DNA of 64,000 nt from Talpa occidentalis (Eukaryota; Chordata; Mammalia; Eulipotyphla; Talpidae), in assembly GCF_014898055.3 (NCBI RefSeq), contig NW_023601322.1, forward strand, positions 6,157,312-6,221,311, given 5' to 3'. Shown piece by piece: positions 20,641-34,329 of the stretch (its first letter is position 1; each line of letters opens with the position of its first letter). Made by a program: the position numbers and the translations under genes. Below the pieces are notes generated by a model. It was given only the letters and a program-made list of their open reading frames with translations, ran no database searches and was not told the DNA's origin.

Positions 20641-23264
20641 TCAAAGTGTGGGCAAACATAAACACTGTAATCAGGCTCATAGCATCTTGAACATTAATTA
20701 GATAAAGGTGATTTGACCCTAGACACACAAATTGCTAGAAACAAATGCCTGTGCTTACAGTAAGAAAATAACATTATGCCAAGCCTCTATAATTTTTCAT
20801 ATCCTGTGCAATTTTCATACAATATATTAAAAATTTTCACATTCTCCCACAGCCAGAGAGCATTAAAGCTCATTTTCAAACCCAAGTAAGGGAATAATAC
20901 AGAGAATAAGAACTGTAGAGATGGAGGGAAATGGTATTGACACCCAGCGAAGGGTGCCTCTGTCTCTGCCAGGCTGCTAACAGGGGCTGGTGTTAATCTG
21001 CCGGAGAAGGAAGGTGCTTCAGTTGCACAGTATCCACTTAGCTTGTTCTTTACAATTTTAAATATCTTGTCTTTATTCTCCTCTAAGAGAATGGCATATA
21101 CATACCCAATCATGGCTGGTAATTATTTGATTTAGAATATGATTTTTTTTCACCAAACATAGTTGGAAAAGCAGAACCACGGATTTAGAATTTCTAACAG
21201 TGAAAGGCTTAAATTACACTAAGGAAAAGACCAGAAATCTCCATTTAGAAAGATTTAATGTTGGCTATTTTTTAAGCTGGCATGCTTAGTACTACTTCTT
21301 TGATGAAAAAATGTGAAAAAGTGAAGCTTTACTAGAGTAGAGGGAGAGAAAGAAAGGAGAAAAGAGAAAAGAATACAAACTACTGAAAAAGTATTTGTCA
21401 CTTGAAACTATTGATACAATGCCAGCAATTGTCAAATGGAATTATTTTGTATCATCTTGGCAGTTAAGATGAGTGTTCTGACTTCCAAGTGGAAGATTAC
21501 TTCCTCCTCCTCAACTGAACAGTGAGGTATAGGAAAAGTGTCGGAAAAAAATTGAAAGGGTAAGAATAATATGTCATAGAAATCATATTTTGCCATTTAA
21601 GTTCCTATGTCAGAGTGACAAAACAAACTGATGTCCGATTAGGAGATAATAATACAGACATATGACCTAATATCAAAGATGGACGTTTGCTTGATGAAAG
21701 AGTTTTCTCTCACTAATCCTGACTTATTACAAGCAGAAGTCCTCTGTGAGTCACTTCACACTGTTACCAATTGCACTGACTTTTCAAATATCATTTATAA
21801 ATAAAAGTCTGACCTTAATATTTCAGAAACATTAATGAGACTCAACTAGTGATGCTCCCAATTCAAGAAAGGCTATCCAAAGGGAATGTCAGACTGAAGA
21901 AATTTTCCCATGACATATTCTGTTTAGAAAGAAAAAGGCACAAGGAGCTTAATGAAGTTTCAAGTTATGCCAGGAAGGCAGAAAATAAAAGAAATATAAG
22001 GATGTCAATATCAAATATTTGCCATTTATTCTTCACCAAGTTTTGAAGGTAACTGAAAAAAGTTTTATCCCAAATTAATTACCTATTAAGGACTATTCAT
22101 TAAATGTATCCACCCATCTGCATATGATCTTTCTTAACACAAAGTCACTGTATTTCCAGGTCTATCACTCACTGAATTAAATGGTACACATCTGCTGGAT
22201 ATTTGTCAGGGGCATTGCATCTTTACCATCCCCAGTTATGAACAACTGAGAAGGAACCTGTTTGAGAAGATATCTATCTGAGTCACCCTGACAATTTACC
22301 ATTCCCTCCGTATATGGCCATTTCCACTCCAGGCTGACATAACTGAGCTCCTCTCCTCTTTGTCTTAGATGTGGCCATATATAGTTCATTAAGATTAATG
22401 TCCTCTCCTGGTGCTATTGTCATGATATATTATCAAAATATATCATAAAACATGATACATATTTGTGCTAAATCAGTGGTTTTGGTAAAGGGTGCAAAGT
22501 AAATTGGAATGAATAACTCAAGGATCATCTAATTTTCAGGACATGCAATTTTGTCTTTACATTGGGGAACTTCCATAAACACATAGGTATCCAGTTCTAA
22601 CCTAACATCCTTGTACTCAGAAATGAGTACAAGTAAGATTGGTACTCAACTCTAATGCTCAGCTCTTATGCTGCCCCCATCTTTGCTGTAACTATGTATA
22701 TTACGTTATAAATGTGTAACACATGTAGAGGCATATATTGTATGTATATATATATGCATAAATATGCAAATATAACTTCCTTGAAGAGGTGTAAACATAA
22801 TCATAGTCACCACATTTCACCTTAGAACTTAGAAGAACAAGTATGAGCATAAAGTACAGACATCATTTCTTTAGTCCCTCTTGGGAAACCAAATATAATC
22901 AGCAAATAATATATTAACCATGAATTGATTCTAGGAAATTGAAACAATATATGTAAAGAAGTCTTTAGATAATTAACACAATAGCAGTGAAGGAGTGAAA
23001 CGGTAATAGCACAGTTGTATGAAATGGAAAACAAGTGATAGTTGTGAACTCAAATACAACAGGGATAATATTAAATGGAAGGGGTTAAGGAGCCCATTGA
23101 AAACACTGGCCTTGTCTGGCTAGATTTTTTAAATATATGAATTAATATCAAACTAAGAAAACTGCACTCATTGTGGAAGACCTCTTCCAATAACCAAAAG
23201 AGCGCTAAGAAAAATTCAGAAAAACATCCAGAAGATATAAGCCAATCTTGATCCAAATTATAAA

Positions 23265-23267
<3 letters not shown>
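20641..23267. other. AT-rich anonymous DNA
   Basis: No gene is recognised. The frames at 20787-21113, 21849-22046, 22177-22389 and 22822-23034 carry no motifs. A purine-rich tract lies at 21338-21378, and a TATG-type short repeat at about 22738-22770. Confidence 0.45.

Positions 23268-23301
<34 letters not shown>
23268..23301. repeat. (GT)17 microsatellite
   Basis: Uninterrupted GT repeat of 34 bp. Confidence 0.97.
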
Positions 23302-23304
<3 letters not shown>

Positions 23305-23499
23305 ACAGAAATACATGAAAGAGAAAATAAAGGTAATGGGAAATTTTTAAAAAAGCATTAGGGTACAGGTGGTGGCCAGGATTTGAGTGTACACATTTAC
23401 AGAGGTTTGCACCTATAACCCACTGAGCAGGTACAAAGATGTAAAACTACTTTCCCTCAATAAACATAATCTGGCACAAAAAACCCAAAACTCCTGAAT

Positions 23500-23790
23500 A
23501 AAGCTCTTCTTCAACCATAACATCAAAATAAGTACAACTAGCACCACAACACCAGTAATATTAAAATTAACATAAAAATCAAGAATTTGATTTTTCAAAA
23601 ACATATTAGTAAATTTTATAAATCCCCAGTAAGAGTAAAGAGAGGATTAAACATCAAAAAGCATGAATCACACTGAGAGAGGGTTACTATGGGCACGATT
23701 ACTTTTGAAAAGATAATGAGATAATATTATCTATAAATGTATTCCAGTATCTGAACACTGACCAATACTCAGATGGAGAGAGAGATTCCA
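23500..23790 (+). mobile_element. Old LINE-1 ORF2 fragment, sense
   Basis: TTGATTTTTCAAAAACATATTAG, AATCCCCAGTAAGAGTAAAGAG and GAGGGTTACTATGGGCACGAT follow in order the L1 ORF2 segment between endonuclease and reverse-transcriptase domains. Heavily diverged. Confidence 0.45.
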
Positions 23791-24539
23791 TTAACAGGAT
23801 TAACAGCTGGGCAGGAAGCTCTCTGTCTGGGGATGCTGCTTCAGGGCTTGCCATGGTGGATTAACCATGGCTCTCTAAGTCCAGGACTCCCCTTGGGACA
23901 CCCCGGTGTTAGTAACTTCATTTTTGGTTTGCAGTGGACTGACCAGTTTGACCAGGTGAACCCCATCATTTAAATGAGGATGAGAGTTTCTTCCCCAAGC
24001 TCTCTCAACCAAGATTCCTCACAGAGATGAGGAGGCTCAGGCTGGGGACACGCAGGGTCCCCAGGGGACTTACAAGTGTGGGTTCCCAGGTAGCCATGCC
24101 TGGGCTACCCCTCGGACTTGTGCTGTGTGCCTGCATCCTCACAGTCTATCTGCCTCAGAGTCCTTCCCTTTAAATCTCTGGAATCTTGAGAGCTATTTAA
24201 AATAGCTAAACTTGGGGGCGGGGGCAGAAATACACCTACATATTGTAAAGTACTTGATATATAATTAAAAATTTTCAAAAATATCTCAAATGACCAAAAA
24301 TGAACAGAACCACAACTAGACTCCAGACGTATGTGGGTTTGCTCGTGTATTCTTCCATATATTGAAGGCAGACATGCACTCACGCTAACCTAAATCCTTC
24401 TAGAAAAGAGGAAAAGCTTCCATGTTATATTTTGGATGCAGCAAACCACTGCAGCCTGATGAAGATACCAGAGGTGAGGGCTCCTGATATGAAATTCCTA
24501 AATGAGAATGTCAACAAATCAAAACTACAAAAATATAAA
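23791..24539. other. Anonymous DNA, GC-elevated in 23800-24170
   Basis: The first part (GCTGGGCAGGAAGCTCTCTGTC, CCTTGGGACACCCCGG) is GC-elevated and has no recognised identity. A frame of 66 codons at 23773-23973 lacks motifs. Confidence 0.4.
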
Positions 24540-24795
24540 AAAGATATGTCGTAACCACGTAATGTTTATGTTTGGAGTTGAAAGGTGATCTATCATTTAA
24601 ATACCAACCAATATGGTTTTTCACATTAGCAGGAAGAAATAGAAAAAAAAAATGAACAATTGAACAGATGCTAAAAAAGTAATTTGATATGAAACAGGCT
24701 TTCTAAATATGATAAAGTATCTAAAATAAATACAAATAAATCATTCTAAATGGCAAATGAATGAAGACTTTTCCTCTAAGCTCTTTAATAACACT
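24540..24795 (+). mobile_element. Old LINE-1 ORF2 fragment, sense
   Basis: A diverged match to the L1 reverse-transcriptase region, best at the right end, where AAATAAATCATTCTAAATGGCAAATGAATGAAGAC parallels the L1 segment ending in TAATGGTGAAAGACT. No open frame. Confidence 0.45.
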
Positions 24796-25459
24796 CTCCA
24801 TTTGTATCAAGAATTTCAAGGCCTTAGAAACAGTGCCTGCTACATGAAATTTGTTCAAAAACTGTTAGCTCTGCAACTACTATTTTTGATGAAATAGTTA
24901 TTTTTATTATGGGACGGCAGTTAAGATATTTCATTTCACGTTATTATGCCCTTATCACTTCATTTCAGACTTCAAGATGCATGGATAATTTCCTCTCCCT
25001 GTTTCCAAAACTATCTTGTCCAGAAACAGGAAATATGATTTCCTTCATTTTGTAAGATTTATCCTGCACTTGATATTCTTACAATCTCCATACAAATCCT
25101 ACACATTCTTTCATGCAAATTCACTCTCTGTATCAGTAAATTTTCTGGTAATTTATGTTATTAATATATTCAGCCTGAACCTCCTCCCAACCCCTGCAGA
25201 CCCTCGACCTTTCACAATGTTTCCTGAGAGCTCTCTGTGAGGCAGGGTCCAGTCTCCACTGTCTAATTCTCAGAAATTCTGAGAGTTTCAATCCAGTTTT
25301 GTCTACACAATACCACTCTCTCTAACTCATCTGACATCTGGATCCTTCTATTGTTACAACTACACAGCTTTTACCTTTATTTGCCACTTGTCATGTATGT
25401 TTCCATACTGTGCATTGGCATGCTAGTGAGTTATGGACACAGCTTCACCAAGAGCTTCT
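24796..25459. other. Anonymous DNA
   Basis: A pyrimidine-rich stretch at 25170-25340 contains scattered C/T words but no recognised repeat. No gene. Confidence 0.45.
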
Positions 25460-25473
25460 AAAGTCCATAATCA

Positions 25474-25756
25474 TGGGGTCTTTCTGGTGGCCTAGGGGTA
25501 AGTCTCAGTGCTATCACTGCTATGGCCTGAGTTCGATCCCCAGCCAGGGAACTGACTCACATGGCTCAGCAGACCTCTCCTGTCTCGCCCTCTGCTCCCC
25601 TCAACAGTGTGTTTCAGTCAGTCTGCCTGTTCTGCTCCCCACTCTGTCTCTGGTGGATCCTCTCACCCCTCCCTCCTTCCCTCTCTGGCCTACAACCCAG
25701 TTCTTCTGATACAAAAAAATAAAAATACAGAAAAAAAAAAAAACTACTGGGAAAAA
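25474..25756 (+). mobile_element. tRNA-derived SINE, long form, head variant I
   Basis: Starts GGGGTCTTTCTGGTGGCCTAG, with GTCTCAGTGCTATCACTGC, box B GAGTTCGATCCCC, the CAGCAGACCTCTCCTGTCTCG body and an A-rich tail interrupted by AATAAAAATACAG and ACTACTGGG. AAAGTCCATAATCA flanks it exactly at 25460-25473 and 25757-25770. The short frames on both strands here are SINE sequence. Confidence 0.95.
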
Positions 25757-25770
25757 AAAGTCCATAATCA

Positions 25771-26250
25771 GGACTCTTCCATCATCTCCAAGATGCCTCT
25801 CCTCTTTTGGACGGGTAGATATTGAGCAGTTGAGTTGTACATGATTCTCTAATAGCAAACACCTTATTTATTTACAGAATGGAATTAGAATGAGACAAGT
25901 GAGGTACTCATCTGGGCAAAACTTTAGGGAACACTGAAAGTCCATTTGAGATCATAGCAATGCCAAAATTCTTGATGAACACAAAATGAAATTTTAAATA
26001 TAGATAGGATCTGTATTACTTATGTTGCCTATGCCTCACGTGGTTACTAAGGACAATGTTGCCCAGTACAACCTTGCTTATTTATAAGCCAAAAAAAATC
26101 ACATCTGGATTTTTCATCATTCTTTTAGTCAATTGGTAAACTGCAAGCTCAAAATTGAAATGACAGCATGACACCAGGAATCCTGTGGAACATGCAGGTG
26201 AATTTAATGTTTAAATGTCTCGTACTGTTTCGGAATGAGTAGTAGTTGTC
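25771..26250. other. Anonymous DNA
   Basis: No gene or recognised repeat. Confidence 0.5.
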
Positions 26251-26254
26251 AAGA

Positions 26255-26460
26255 GCTTACATGTTGAAGTCATGCAGACTTAATTCAGAGTTTCTTTTTA
26301 TGGTTAACTGGAAACTCTTGAGAAAGTATCCAACATTTAAGTTATAGTTTCCTAGTACATAAAAAGAAAAAAAAAATAATGTCTTTGTAGGGCTGTTAGG
26401 AAGATTAAGGGAAATAAGTAATATACATATATATATATACAGCAATTGCTGGAGGCATTA
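26255..26460 (+). repeat. MIR SINE fragment
   Basis: In order: GACTTAATTCAGAGTTTC, TATAGTTTCCTAGTACATAAA, AATAATGTCTTTGTAGGGCTG and TTAGGAAGATTAAGGGAAATAA. These parallel MIR sense (CAGTTTCCTCATCTGTAAAA ... GGGTTGTTGTGAGGATTAAA). A short TATATA run at the 3' end is secondary. Confidence 0.55.
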
Positions 26461-26970
26461 TACTAATCTCTAAATTACAGATATTATGATAAGTACAAGC
26501 CATTTGTAAGATATGTTAAAGAGATATTCTGATTTTTTTATGAATATAAAAATACAGATGACTCGAGGAAAGGAAGAAAATTGATTTGTGCTTTTTGGAA
26601 TTTATTAACATTTCAAGCTAAGTAAAGAAACTGGAATGAATCAGATCCACAGGTTCTCCACATGCACAAGAACTACTAGGGAGATGTCTTTGTCCCTTTC
26701 CGGCAAAACCTTTCAAGCTGAAATAGCCCAGAAAGGAATATATGACCCTTAGGAGAAAACAGCTAGATGGAACAGGAAGGACATTTCTGTGGAGAAAATC
26801 TGGTGGGAAAAGATGAAATTTTCTCTGTGTAGACCCAGAAAGAAGGATTCGGCCCTGGGGATGGTGTGGGCTCTGGAGAACAGCTTTATTTACCATCATG
26901 TTTATCAGAGAATCAATAAGTAGTTATTACAAGTCAAAAAGAAAAACAGAAATTAATTTTAAAATGTATA
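26461..26970. other. Anonymous DNA
   Basis: A 93-codon minus-strand frame (26618-26899) has a leucine/serine-rich stretch but no recognisable domain; I do not call it a gene. Confidence 0.4.
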
Positions 26971-26974
26971 AAAT

Positions 26975-27105
26975 GTGATAAAACATGATTTCTATCTCCA
27001 GGTATTCACAATCCAGTAGAGGCAGAAGTGAACATTAATGACCATGACTTAAAGAACAATGGGAAGCTATTAAAGTTAGTACAAAGGGTCTAAAGTGATA
27101 GAGGA
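26975..27105 (-). repeat. Possible L2 fragment
   Basis: AAACATGATTTCTATCTCCAGG followed by TATTCACAATCCAGTAGAGGCAG resembles the antisense L2 3' region (…CTTACAATCTAGTGGGG…). Weak match. Confidence 0.35.
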
Positions 27106-28585
27106 TTCATTTCTTTATTCTGATATGCAGAGTTCAGAGCTAAGTAGTTAATTAATATATCAACATTTGTACTTAAAAAAGGAAAAGGTGTAGGTATTGT
27201 CAGATGCAATACACAGGAGATACAATGGCCCTATCATATAAGCAAGACTCTGGTTCATTTGCCACCTGTAGTATGTTGAGATTACAGGTCACGAGCTCAA
27301 TGGTGAAAGCAAGACACGTTTCAACATAAATTTTAACTTTGAGTCAAGTAAATGAATTCTTGACTGCAAATAAAAAAGGACTAAATAAAAAAAGCTACAA
27401 ATGAATATAAATGGAAAGAAATCAACCTAACCATATCAATTTTATATCAACACAAGAAGAAATATTTTGTATCAAGTAATTTAAGGGAAAGGGTGAAATG
27501 TGTACCTTGTGTTGGAGGCATTTGAATCATAAAAAATACAAGGAAATGTTAAAGTAAATGCTAATATTTTACTTTTAGTAGTAAAATTAATATTTTAGAC
27601 TGAACATATGCTGTTACATATTGCAAGAGAAAACAAATATTTATGTTAATGATGCCATAAATCAGAATATTTGGTTCAGGAGAAAAATATTAAAATTATA
27701 AAACTTAACAAAAATGTCCTCTAATGTTAAAAGTTAATGGGAATTTTCAACATTTATGCATTTAAAATATATATGTATAAAAAGTTTTAAATATACAATA
27801 TTTATAACACATATTATAAACATACATTATATTTATACATAAATGTGTATTTATATACAAATATGTGTATGTATATACAAATATGTGTATTAATATACAA
27901 ATGTTTATTTTTAATGTCTACTGCACATTATTCTGGGTATAAATATGCTTAGTGCATATATATACACATGTTATGTCCAGATATTCCATCTTTATTTCCA
28001 GAAATTTCTAGGAAGCAACTTTACCTTGGCAATCATGTTATAGTTATAACATCAGGTGGCAGTTTCTAATACCATGCTACATGGGGAGTGGCTTCTTCCA
28101 GGAGTGAAGCAAGAAAGACTCAACATGAAGTGGAAATGTTATATGGTGCTAGAAAAAGGGGCTACCTAATCAGGATATCGAAATCTGCTAAAAGGGAATC
28201 CACTTATCAAAGCTTTTCAAGCAATACCTATTTTATGGGATAAAAATCCTTTGAATTATTAAAAAATCTATTAACTACTAATATTGCTCACAAAGGGGAA
28301 AGTGAGATAAAACCCATATGTCATCATTAGAGGTAACTATTAAACCTATTTCTTCCTTGAAAATAAGGCAATTAAATAGAGAAAATTAAACATTGATCAA
28401 ACTTTCACAAGAAATACTACTTTCGGATAACCAAATGGCGTCAGTCAATGAGGGAATAAAACAATGAGACAAATTATAATTTTTTCACTTTGAAATTTTA
28501 TCTATATTCTTATTTGTTTGCTGTTTTAAAATATCTATTATTCCTTATAGACTATTAAGAGGATGGTTGACGGGCAATAACTATT
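27106..28585. other. AT-rich anonymous DNA with a tandem repeat
   Basis: At about 27846-27905 a unit of about 20 bp containing ATATACAAATATGTGTAT is repeated nearly three times. The surrounding DNA is nearly all A/T at 27755-27960. No gene. Confidence 0.5.
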
Positions 28586-28589
28586 TGTA

Positions 28590-29830
28590 TAATGTCAAAG
28601 AAATACTAGTCACAAACAAAAGACTGAAATTGAACCCCAACTTTATATCATTCATAAAAGATAACTAAAAGTGGATTAAAGACTTAAATGTAAGATATGA
28701 AAAAATTAAATTCCTACAAAAATATAGGAGAAATTACTTGATATTGACTTGGTAATGTTATTTTGGAGAAGATATGATAAGCACAACAAAAGCAAAATTA
28801 AATAAGAGGACATGAAAACCTAAAAATCTGTGCAGCAAGTGAGTCAATGGAGTGAAGAGGCAGCCCCTGTAGTGGAAGACTATATTTGCAAACCATATAT
28901 TAGACAATGTGTTAATATTCAAATTTTGTAAGGAATTCAACTCGATAGGAAAAAAATCATTAAAATAGGCAAATGACCTGGACAGATATTTTCCCAAAGA
29001 AACACATAAATAGCCAGTATGTACATGAAAAGAAGCTCAACATCACAATCATTACAGGCATGCAAATCTAAACCAAGATAACATATCCATTCACATGTGT
29101 TAGAACAGTTGACAAATACTAGCAAGGCCTGTGCACTGTTGGTGGGAAAGCAAATTGGTGCAGTGATTATGGAAATAGGATGGAATTTCCCCCAAAAAAA
29201 TAAAACTACCAGCTGATCTAGCAGCCTACTTCTGGGTATATATCCACATGAATTGTAATTATCATCTCAAAGATAAATCTGCAATAATGAATGAAGAAGC
29301 AATGCAATCAGTCGATAGTCCTGTATCTATACTATTCAGGAAAAATGCCAGAAATTCAGGAAATTCTGCCATTTGCAATAACATGGATGTCTCTGGAGGA
29401 CATTATGCGATGTGAAATGAGCCAGACAGAGAAAGACACATACTGTATGAACTAACTTTGTGGAATCTAATAATACATGCAATAATAAGAAAAGCAGAAT
29501 CAAGAGAAACGATAAATTGGGGTTGCCTAGCTATTGGGGAGATGGGAGATGTGGATCCAAAGTTACCAACTTCTGGTTATAAGATGAATACATTCTTGGG
29601 CTCTCATTCAGCAATGTGACTGGAGTAAACAATACTGTATTATGGATGTCAGAGTTGTGAAGAGATAAAACGTTCTCATCACATACACAAAAATGCATAA
29701 CTATGTGAGGTGATGGATAGGCTAACTGATCTTCTTGCTATCACATCACAATGTAGATGGAATTACCACATTGTATCCCTTAAACTTTTGAAATGTTATG
29801 TGTCCATTATATCTCAATAAAACTGTGGTC
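28590..29830 (+). mobile_element. Old LINE-1 3' end (distal ORF2 plus 3' UTR)
   Basis: This is the longest L1 piece. In order: GGATTAAAGACTTAAATGTAAG (28673), ATATTTGCAAACCATATATTAG (28883), CTCAACATCACAATCATTA (29036), CACTGTTGGTGGGAAAGCAAA (29136), ATGAGCCAGACAGAGAAAGAC (29416), GGTGATGGATAGGCTAAC (29709) and the 3' end ATTATATCTCAATAAAACTG (29806). Frames are destroyed by substitutions and indels; there is no obvious poly(A) tail or duplication, as expected for an ancient copy. The minus-strand frames in this interval are shadows. Confidence 0.88.
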
Positions 29831-29884
29831 ACTTGATCACATGTCCTCATGTACGTTGCAGCCGACCACGTGCACACTGACCCC

Positions 29885-30020
29885 TCTGTGGGCTGACGCT
29901 TCTCTAAGACTGGAGGCTCCTCATCTTTCATCGCTGATTCCCATCTTTCTGGCATAGCATCTCCCTCATAATTTAGGGACTTAACAAGTGTTTGCAGATT
30001 GTACTGAGTGGTTCTGTCAA
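29885..30020 (+). repeat. L2 LINE 3' end fragment
   Basis: AGACTGGAGGCTCCTCATC, TTTCATCGCTGATTCCCATC, TTCTGGCATAGCATCTC and ACTTAACAAGTGTTTGCAGATT follow the L2 3' terminus (…GAGCTCC…TCACTGTATCCCCAGC…GGCACATAG…AATAAATGTTTG…). Diverged. Confidence 0.5.
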
Positions 30021-33020
30021 TAAACTCCCACCAAGCATAAGGGACAGTCTGTTGTGATTAAAGAGCAGATGCAGGGGGAGAAGGAGCCGTCAGAATCACA
30101 TCATGTTTAACGCACAACTCACATTGTTCCTACTCTTACCTGAACTAGCTGAGTTGCCTAAATGGCAATATAAGTTGGCAACAGAGCACTGAATCTTCAA
30201 CAAACTTAGTTCCTCTGAGAGCATTCATCTGATTATCTTTGTGATATTAAAAATAACAAAATAATCCCCTCAAATTAATGGCAGCTGTTGAGTCAACACA
30301 AAGCCATCTTGTACCTGCAAAGGCACAGGGGAGCCATGAAGATGCTGCCGAGACCTCTGACCCTTCTCCATTCTGCCCCTTTCAGCTGTCTGTCCGCACG
30401 TACATCCATCACTCTTCAAATGAATGTCTGCTTGTTTTCTAAGCTGATATTAAATTCTGTTCTAGAATTCTGCATCTGTGTTCCATGTTTGAATTCAGTT
30501 AAAGGAGACTTGTTATTTTTGTTTTTGTTCTAATTGGTATATAAAACACACTTGAGAGTGTTCTTTGCCAAATCATTACTAATTGAAAGCTAATAAAAGC
30601 TAATAAATATTTTCATGGGTTACTTAAATATGCTATTTTATCTGTATGTGGGGTATTTTTATTTAATGTTTTCATTGGAAACTAAATGAAAATGTGGAAA
30701 TGTTTAATGCTGGCCAGTATAACACTGATTTTTCTGCTAATTTTACAAGTTGTCCTTTCTTTTCTTCCATGCTCATGGGTGATGGGGAATTGAGACAGAC
30801 TGAAGTATACAGCACAGAACAACAAAGGTGTAAATCTTAAGTGCATTATTGAAGCAGCAATAGAGATGATTCTGCAAGGACTGTGTACACAGAAATAGTA
30901 AAGGCCTCAATATGTTCACAGCTACTTCATCAAGCAAATCCATTTACAAAGCATTGGAGCCAGCGGGTTGGCTCTTTCTATATGAGATGTCTGAATTATG
31001 TTGACAATCTAATAATGCGGCTGAGTAGCTAAGGGCTGATGCAGGCCTTCAGGAGTTAGGAATGTTGCCGCAACATTATACAACATTAATGGCATCATGG
31101 AGATAAATGAGACTAATATAGTTTGAAAATGATCATCTCTCTTGTTTTAAAGAAAGATTTAGAATGTATAAATATTATATATTTATATGCATATGCCTCA
31201 TCATTCACATTCTATGTCTTAGCACACTGAGCGTTGCATATAAAGTAGAAGAAACCAATACTAGTATAAAGTCTGAGAAATTCAACTCAACATTTCCTTT
31301 AAGAGGCTAATTAAAGTACAATAAATAATAAAAATTGGTTTCAAATACTAATATGTTTTTTAAGAGAGAAGAAAATGCACATTTCTTTCATTTCTTTCCA
31401 AACAATCGCCACATCCCTATAAAAATCCACAAAACAATATACGAAAATGTATGGATATGCAGTGAGCACGTCAGCTGAGAAGACACTCACATTAAGATAT
31501 TATATATTATAACTAGATGTGCTATATATGGTGGTAATTTAATTGTAAGTCAAAATACTGCTCAGCACCTCATTTCCAGCAAATGGGTGATGAATTTGAT
31601 TCATTCCATTTAAGATAGTGACTTATATTAAGCTAAAAGGAACTTGATATTACAGAAGTTAAATACTATTATGAAGTGTTGTGTATTCAATATTATCTTC
31701 TTAATATTGAAATACTCTTCATACCTATTAAGAGAAAAATTCGGTTAGAAAATAAAATGATGGATATTATGTTTCTTGTCACTTAATCCATTTTGACTAA
31801 TTGCTTAGATATTCATTTGCAGAAACAGACATTTGCTCAGAATAATTGCTTTAACAAGGCATCTGGCTGCAAGCGAAAAGTGGTAAAACCTTATGGAGTG
31901 AGTTAAAGTGACATTTCAGTCCTCTAGTTAATAAAAAAGAGTTAAGGTGACCATTCATTTCCTATCTCGTGTTTCTTTGTATCAAAGGCAAGAAAAATGT
32001 ACATATCCAAGGGGAAATGAAAAGCAGAACAAGTGAACCCCAATAGGCTTCACCAAGGTGATTTGATGCTGATGGAGGAGTCTGTAGGTGGAAGCCAGCT
32101 GTGAGTAGCGTCTGTGGAAACACTGCAAAAGCAGCAGGAGCACTGGGATTTGGTCAGGACTGGGAGAAGCCCCCACAGCCATCTGGCTCAATGAGCATGA
32201 ACAGGATAAGGCTTACATTGGTGACAACAACGTGAACACTGCCAATCCATTTAGTCAAGCCAATCCACCCAGCCTCGGTCATTTCATGAAAACAAACTGA
32301 AAGCAAGATTAGTGTTTTTTCTTCCATATCGATTTCCTCCCTCTTTTTTTCTGCTGTTAATTCACATACTTTAGGTCTCATTTCCTGGCACAACACTTAA
32401 TTTCTACTGGCTTTTTCATTCCCCAACCCTGGGGCTCTCCTGGTGGGTTCAAGACCTTCCTTTGAAAACCCTATCTGCTTGCAAGGATTCAGTGTTGCAT
32501 GAACATTTGTTTTTGGTGTTTTCATTGACAATGCTCATTTGGACTCTTCTCAGCTTGCTCCCAGCTAGGTAAAGGATCACCTTTCCAGCTACTCATGTCA
32601 TTATACCAGGGATTTGGATATTTTATTTCAGACCAAATGAAATGGATTGAAATGCATATAAGGACACAGATGAATGAAAATTATAAATGTATATGCACTA
32701 AAAGAAATTAAAATTGATTCACCATAATATATTTTTTATTTATATTGAAAATATATTTATTTCTTATGTCATGATTTTTTCATAATTGACATATTTCAAA
32801 CTCTGGTCAATCTGCATTGAATTGATAATCTAGGGGAACTTTATATTTCATATGAATATAAAAACAGCAGGAGTTGATTAAAATAGAGCTATGTGTTGAT
32901 TAAAATAGAGCTAAGTGGGCTTTGGGGAGACATATTTGAAGCTTGATATTAAATATTCCAGAAATTTGGGGCATATAATAACCATAGGTAAAATATTTGG
33001 TTTTGGCATATAAAAACGTA
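30021..33020. other. Anonymous DNA
   Basis: No gene or confident repeat. The minus-strand frames at 31982-32191 and 32154-32396 overlap in different frames and have no recognised domain. A near-exact tandem duplication of GTTGATTAAAATAGAGCTA occurs at 32873 and 32895. Confidence 0.4.
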
Positions 33021-33024
33021 AGGT

Positions 33025-33525
33025 CAAACCCAATATGCACTCCTGTGTTCACTGCAGCGCTGTTCACAACAGTCAAACTATGGAGAACCTAAGTACCCAG
33101 TGACGGATGAGTGGATTAAGAAGATGTGGTCTACATACACAATGGAGTACCACTCAGCTGTAAGGCAAATGAAAGATTTCCATTCAAACATGGTTGGAGC
33201 TGCAGGGGAGGATACTGAGTGGGGTAAGTCAGAAGGAGAAAGACAGATAGGGGTTATGTCATGTCTATGTGGACTATGGAGAAACAAAGCAAAGGAACAG
33301 ACAAAAACAAAACCTAAACAAGTCCTAGAGATATGATAGAATTTAAGCCACTAGAACATGAAGGTGGGGGTGGGAAGAAACAGAGGAGGGACCCAAAGGT
33401 AAAGGATAAGCATGCTTTGGTGTTGTAGATGGTGTCTTACATCCAAGGAGATGCAAAGCTATTCCCCCCAAACATAGATAGTATTGTAAACTAATGTAAG
33501 CTAAATGATGAAAAAAATAAAACAA
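33025..33525 (+). mobile_element. LINE-1 3' end (end of ORF2 plus 3' UTR)
   Basis: AACCCAATATGCACTCCTGTG, TTCACTGCAGCGCTGTTCACA, GATGAGTGGATTAAGAAGATG and CAATGGAGTACCACTCAGC are classic L1 ORF2 C-terminal sequence. The encoded WIKKMWSTYTMEYHSA is visible in a 78-codon residual frame (33100-33336). The 3' UTR includes GGTGGGGGTGGGAAG, and the end is A-rich (GATGAAAAAAATAAAAC). It is older than the 45856 copy: ORF2 is frameshifted and no clear duplication remains. Confidence 0.85.
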
Positions 33526-34325
33526 AATTAACATATGACATTTGAAGAAGTATCATATAAATGTTCAAATGTATGTCCCTTATTTATTAGAGCATCCTGA
33601 CTGGTCTTATTTCTTCTTGTCAGAGAATATGACTGAGTAGAGTCACTTCTAACAGATACAACACACATTTTCTATCTGTTTCTTATCCATTTCCTCAATA
33701 TCACTCAGTTTCAAAGTCAATGTTCTATGTTTAGGATTAATAAAGCTGACACCCTTTTCTAGATAACAACTTATGTACCAGGGAGCTTTTTTCTTTGTGA
33801 AAAAAACATTCCAACATACAGTTACTGACAAGAGCTACCTTAGTTAGAGACTTGTTTTGATAGAATAAACTCTGGTTGCTCTTGTTGGGTCAGCTTTGCT
33901 GTTCTCTCCTGGAGCTGGTGTTCTCACTGAGGTGAGTCAGGTACTTGGGCATTGCTGTCCGGAGTTTGCAGTTGTAAACTGGTGAGTTTAATTGGGATAG
34001 CGTATTATCTGTCTCACATATTATCTCAGTATCTAGAATCCATGTCTGGATTTATTAATATGTTTGACTTAGCATTTGAAAGTGTTCCCACTGAATGAGC
34101 TCTCATGTCCAAACAGTTCAAGCCCCTGTGTGCATCATGGCTGCCAACATGCTGTTGGCCATGAAAGTCACTAGCTACACTTGATAGTCTAGTGGATCTA
34201 GGCTTAAGGTTGCCTGATATAATGGGAAGGGAAGAAAGAATGATCACTTTTAACTCTACTAATGTAAGCTCCTCTTTGCTTTCTTGTGTTTCTGCCATCA
34301 GGAAGAGAAGGTATCTTGCAGAGAG
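33526..34325. other. Anonymous DNA
   Basis: A 108-codon minus-strand frame (34026-34352) runs into the neighbouring LTR-like repeat and has no domain. No gene. Confidence 0.4.
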
Positions 34326-34329
34326 TAGC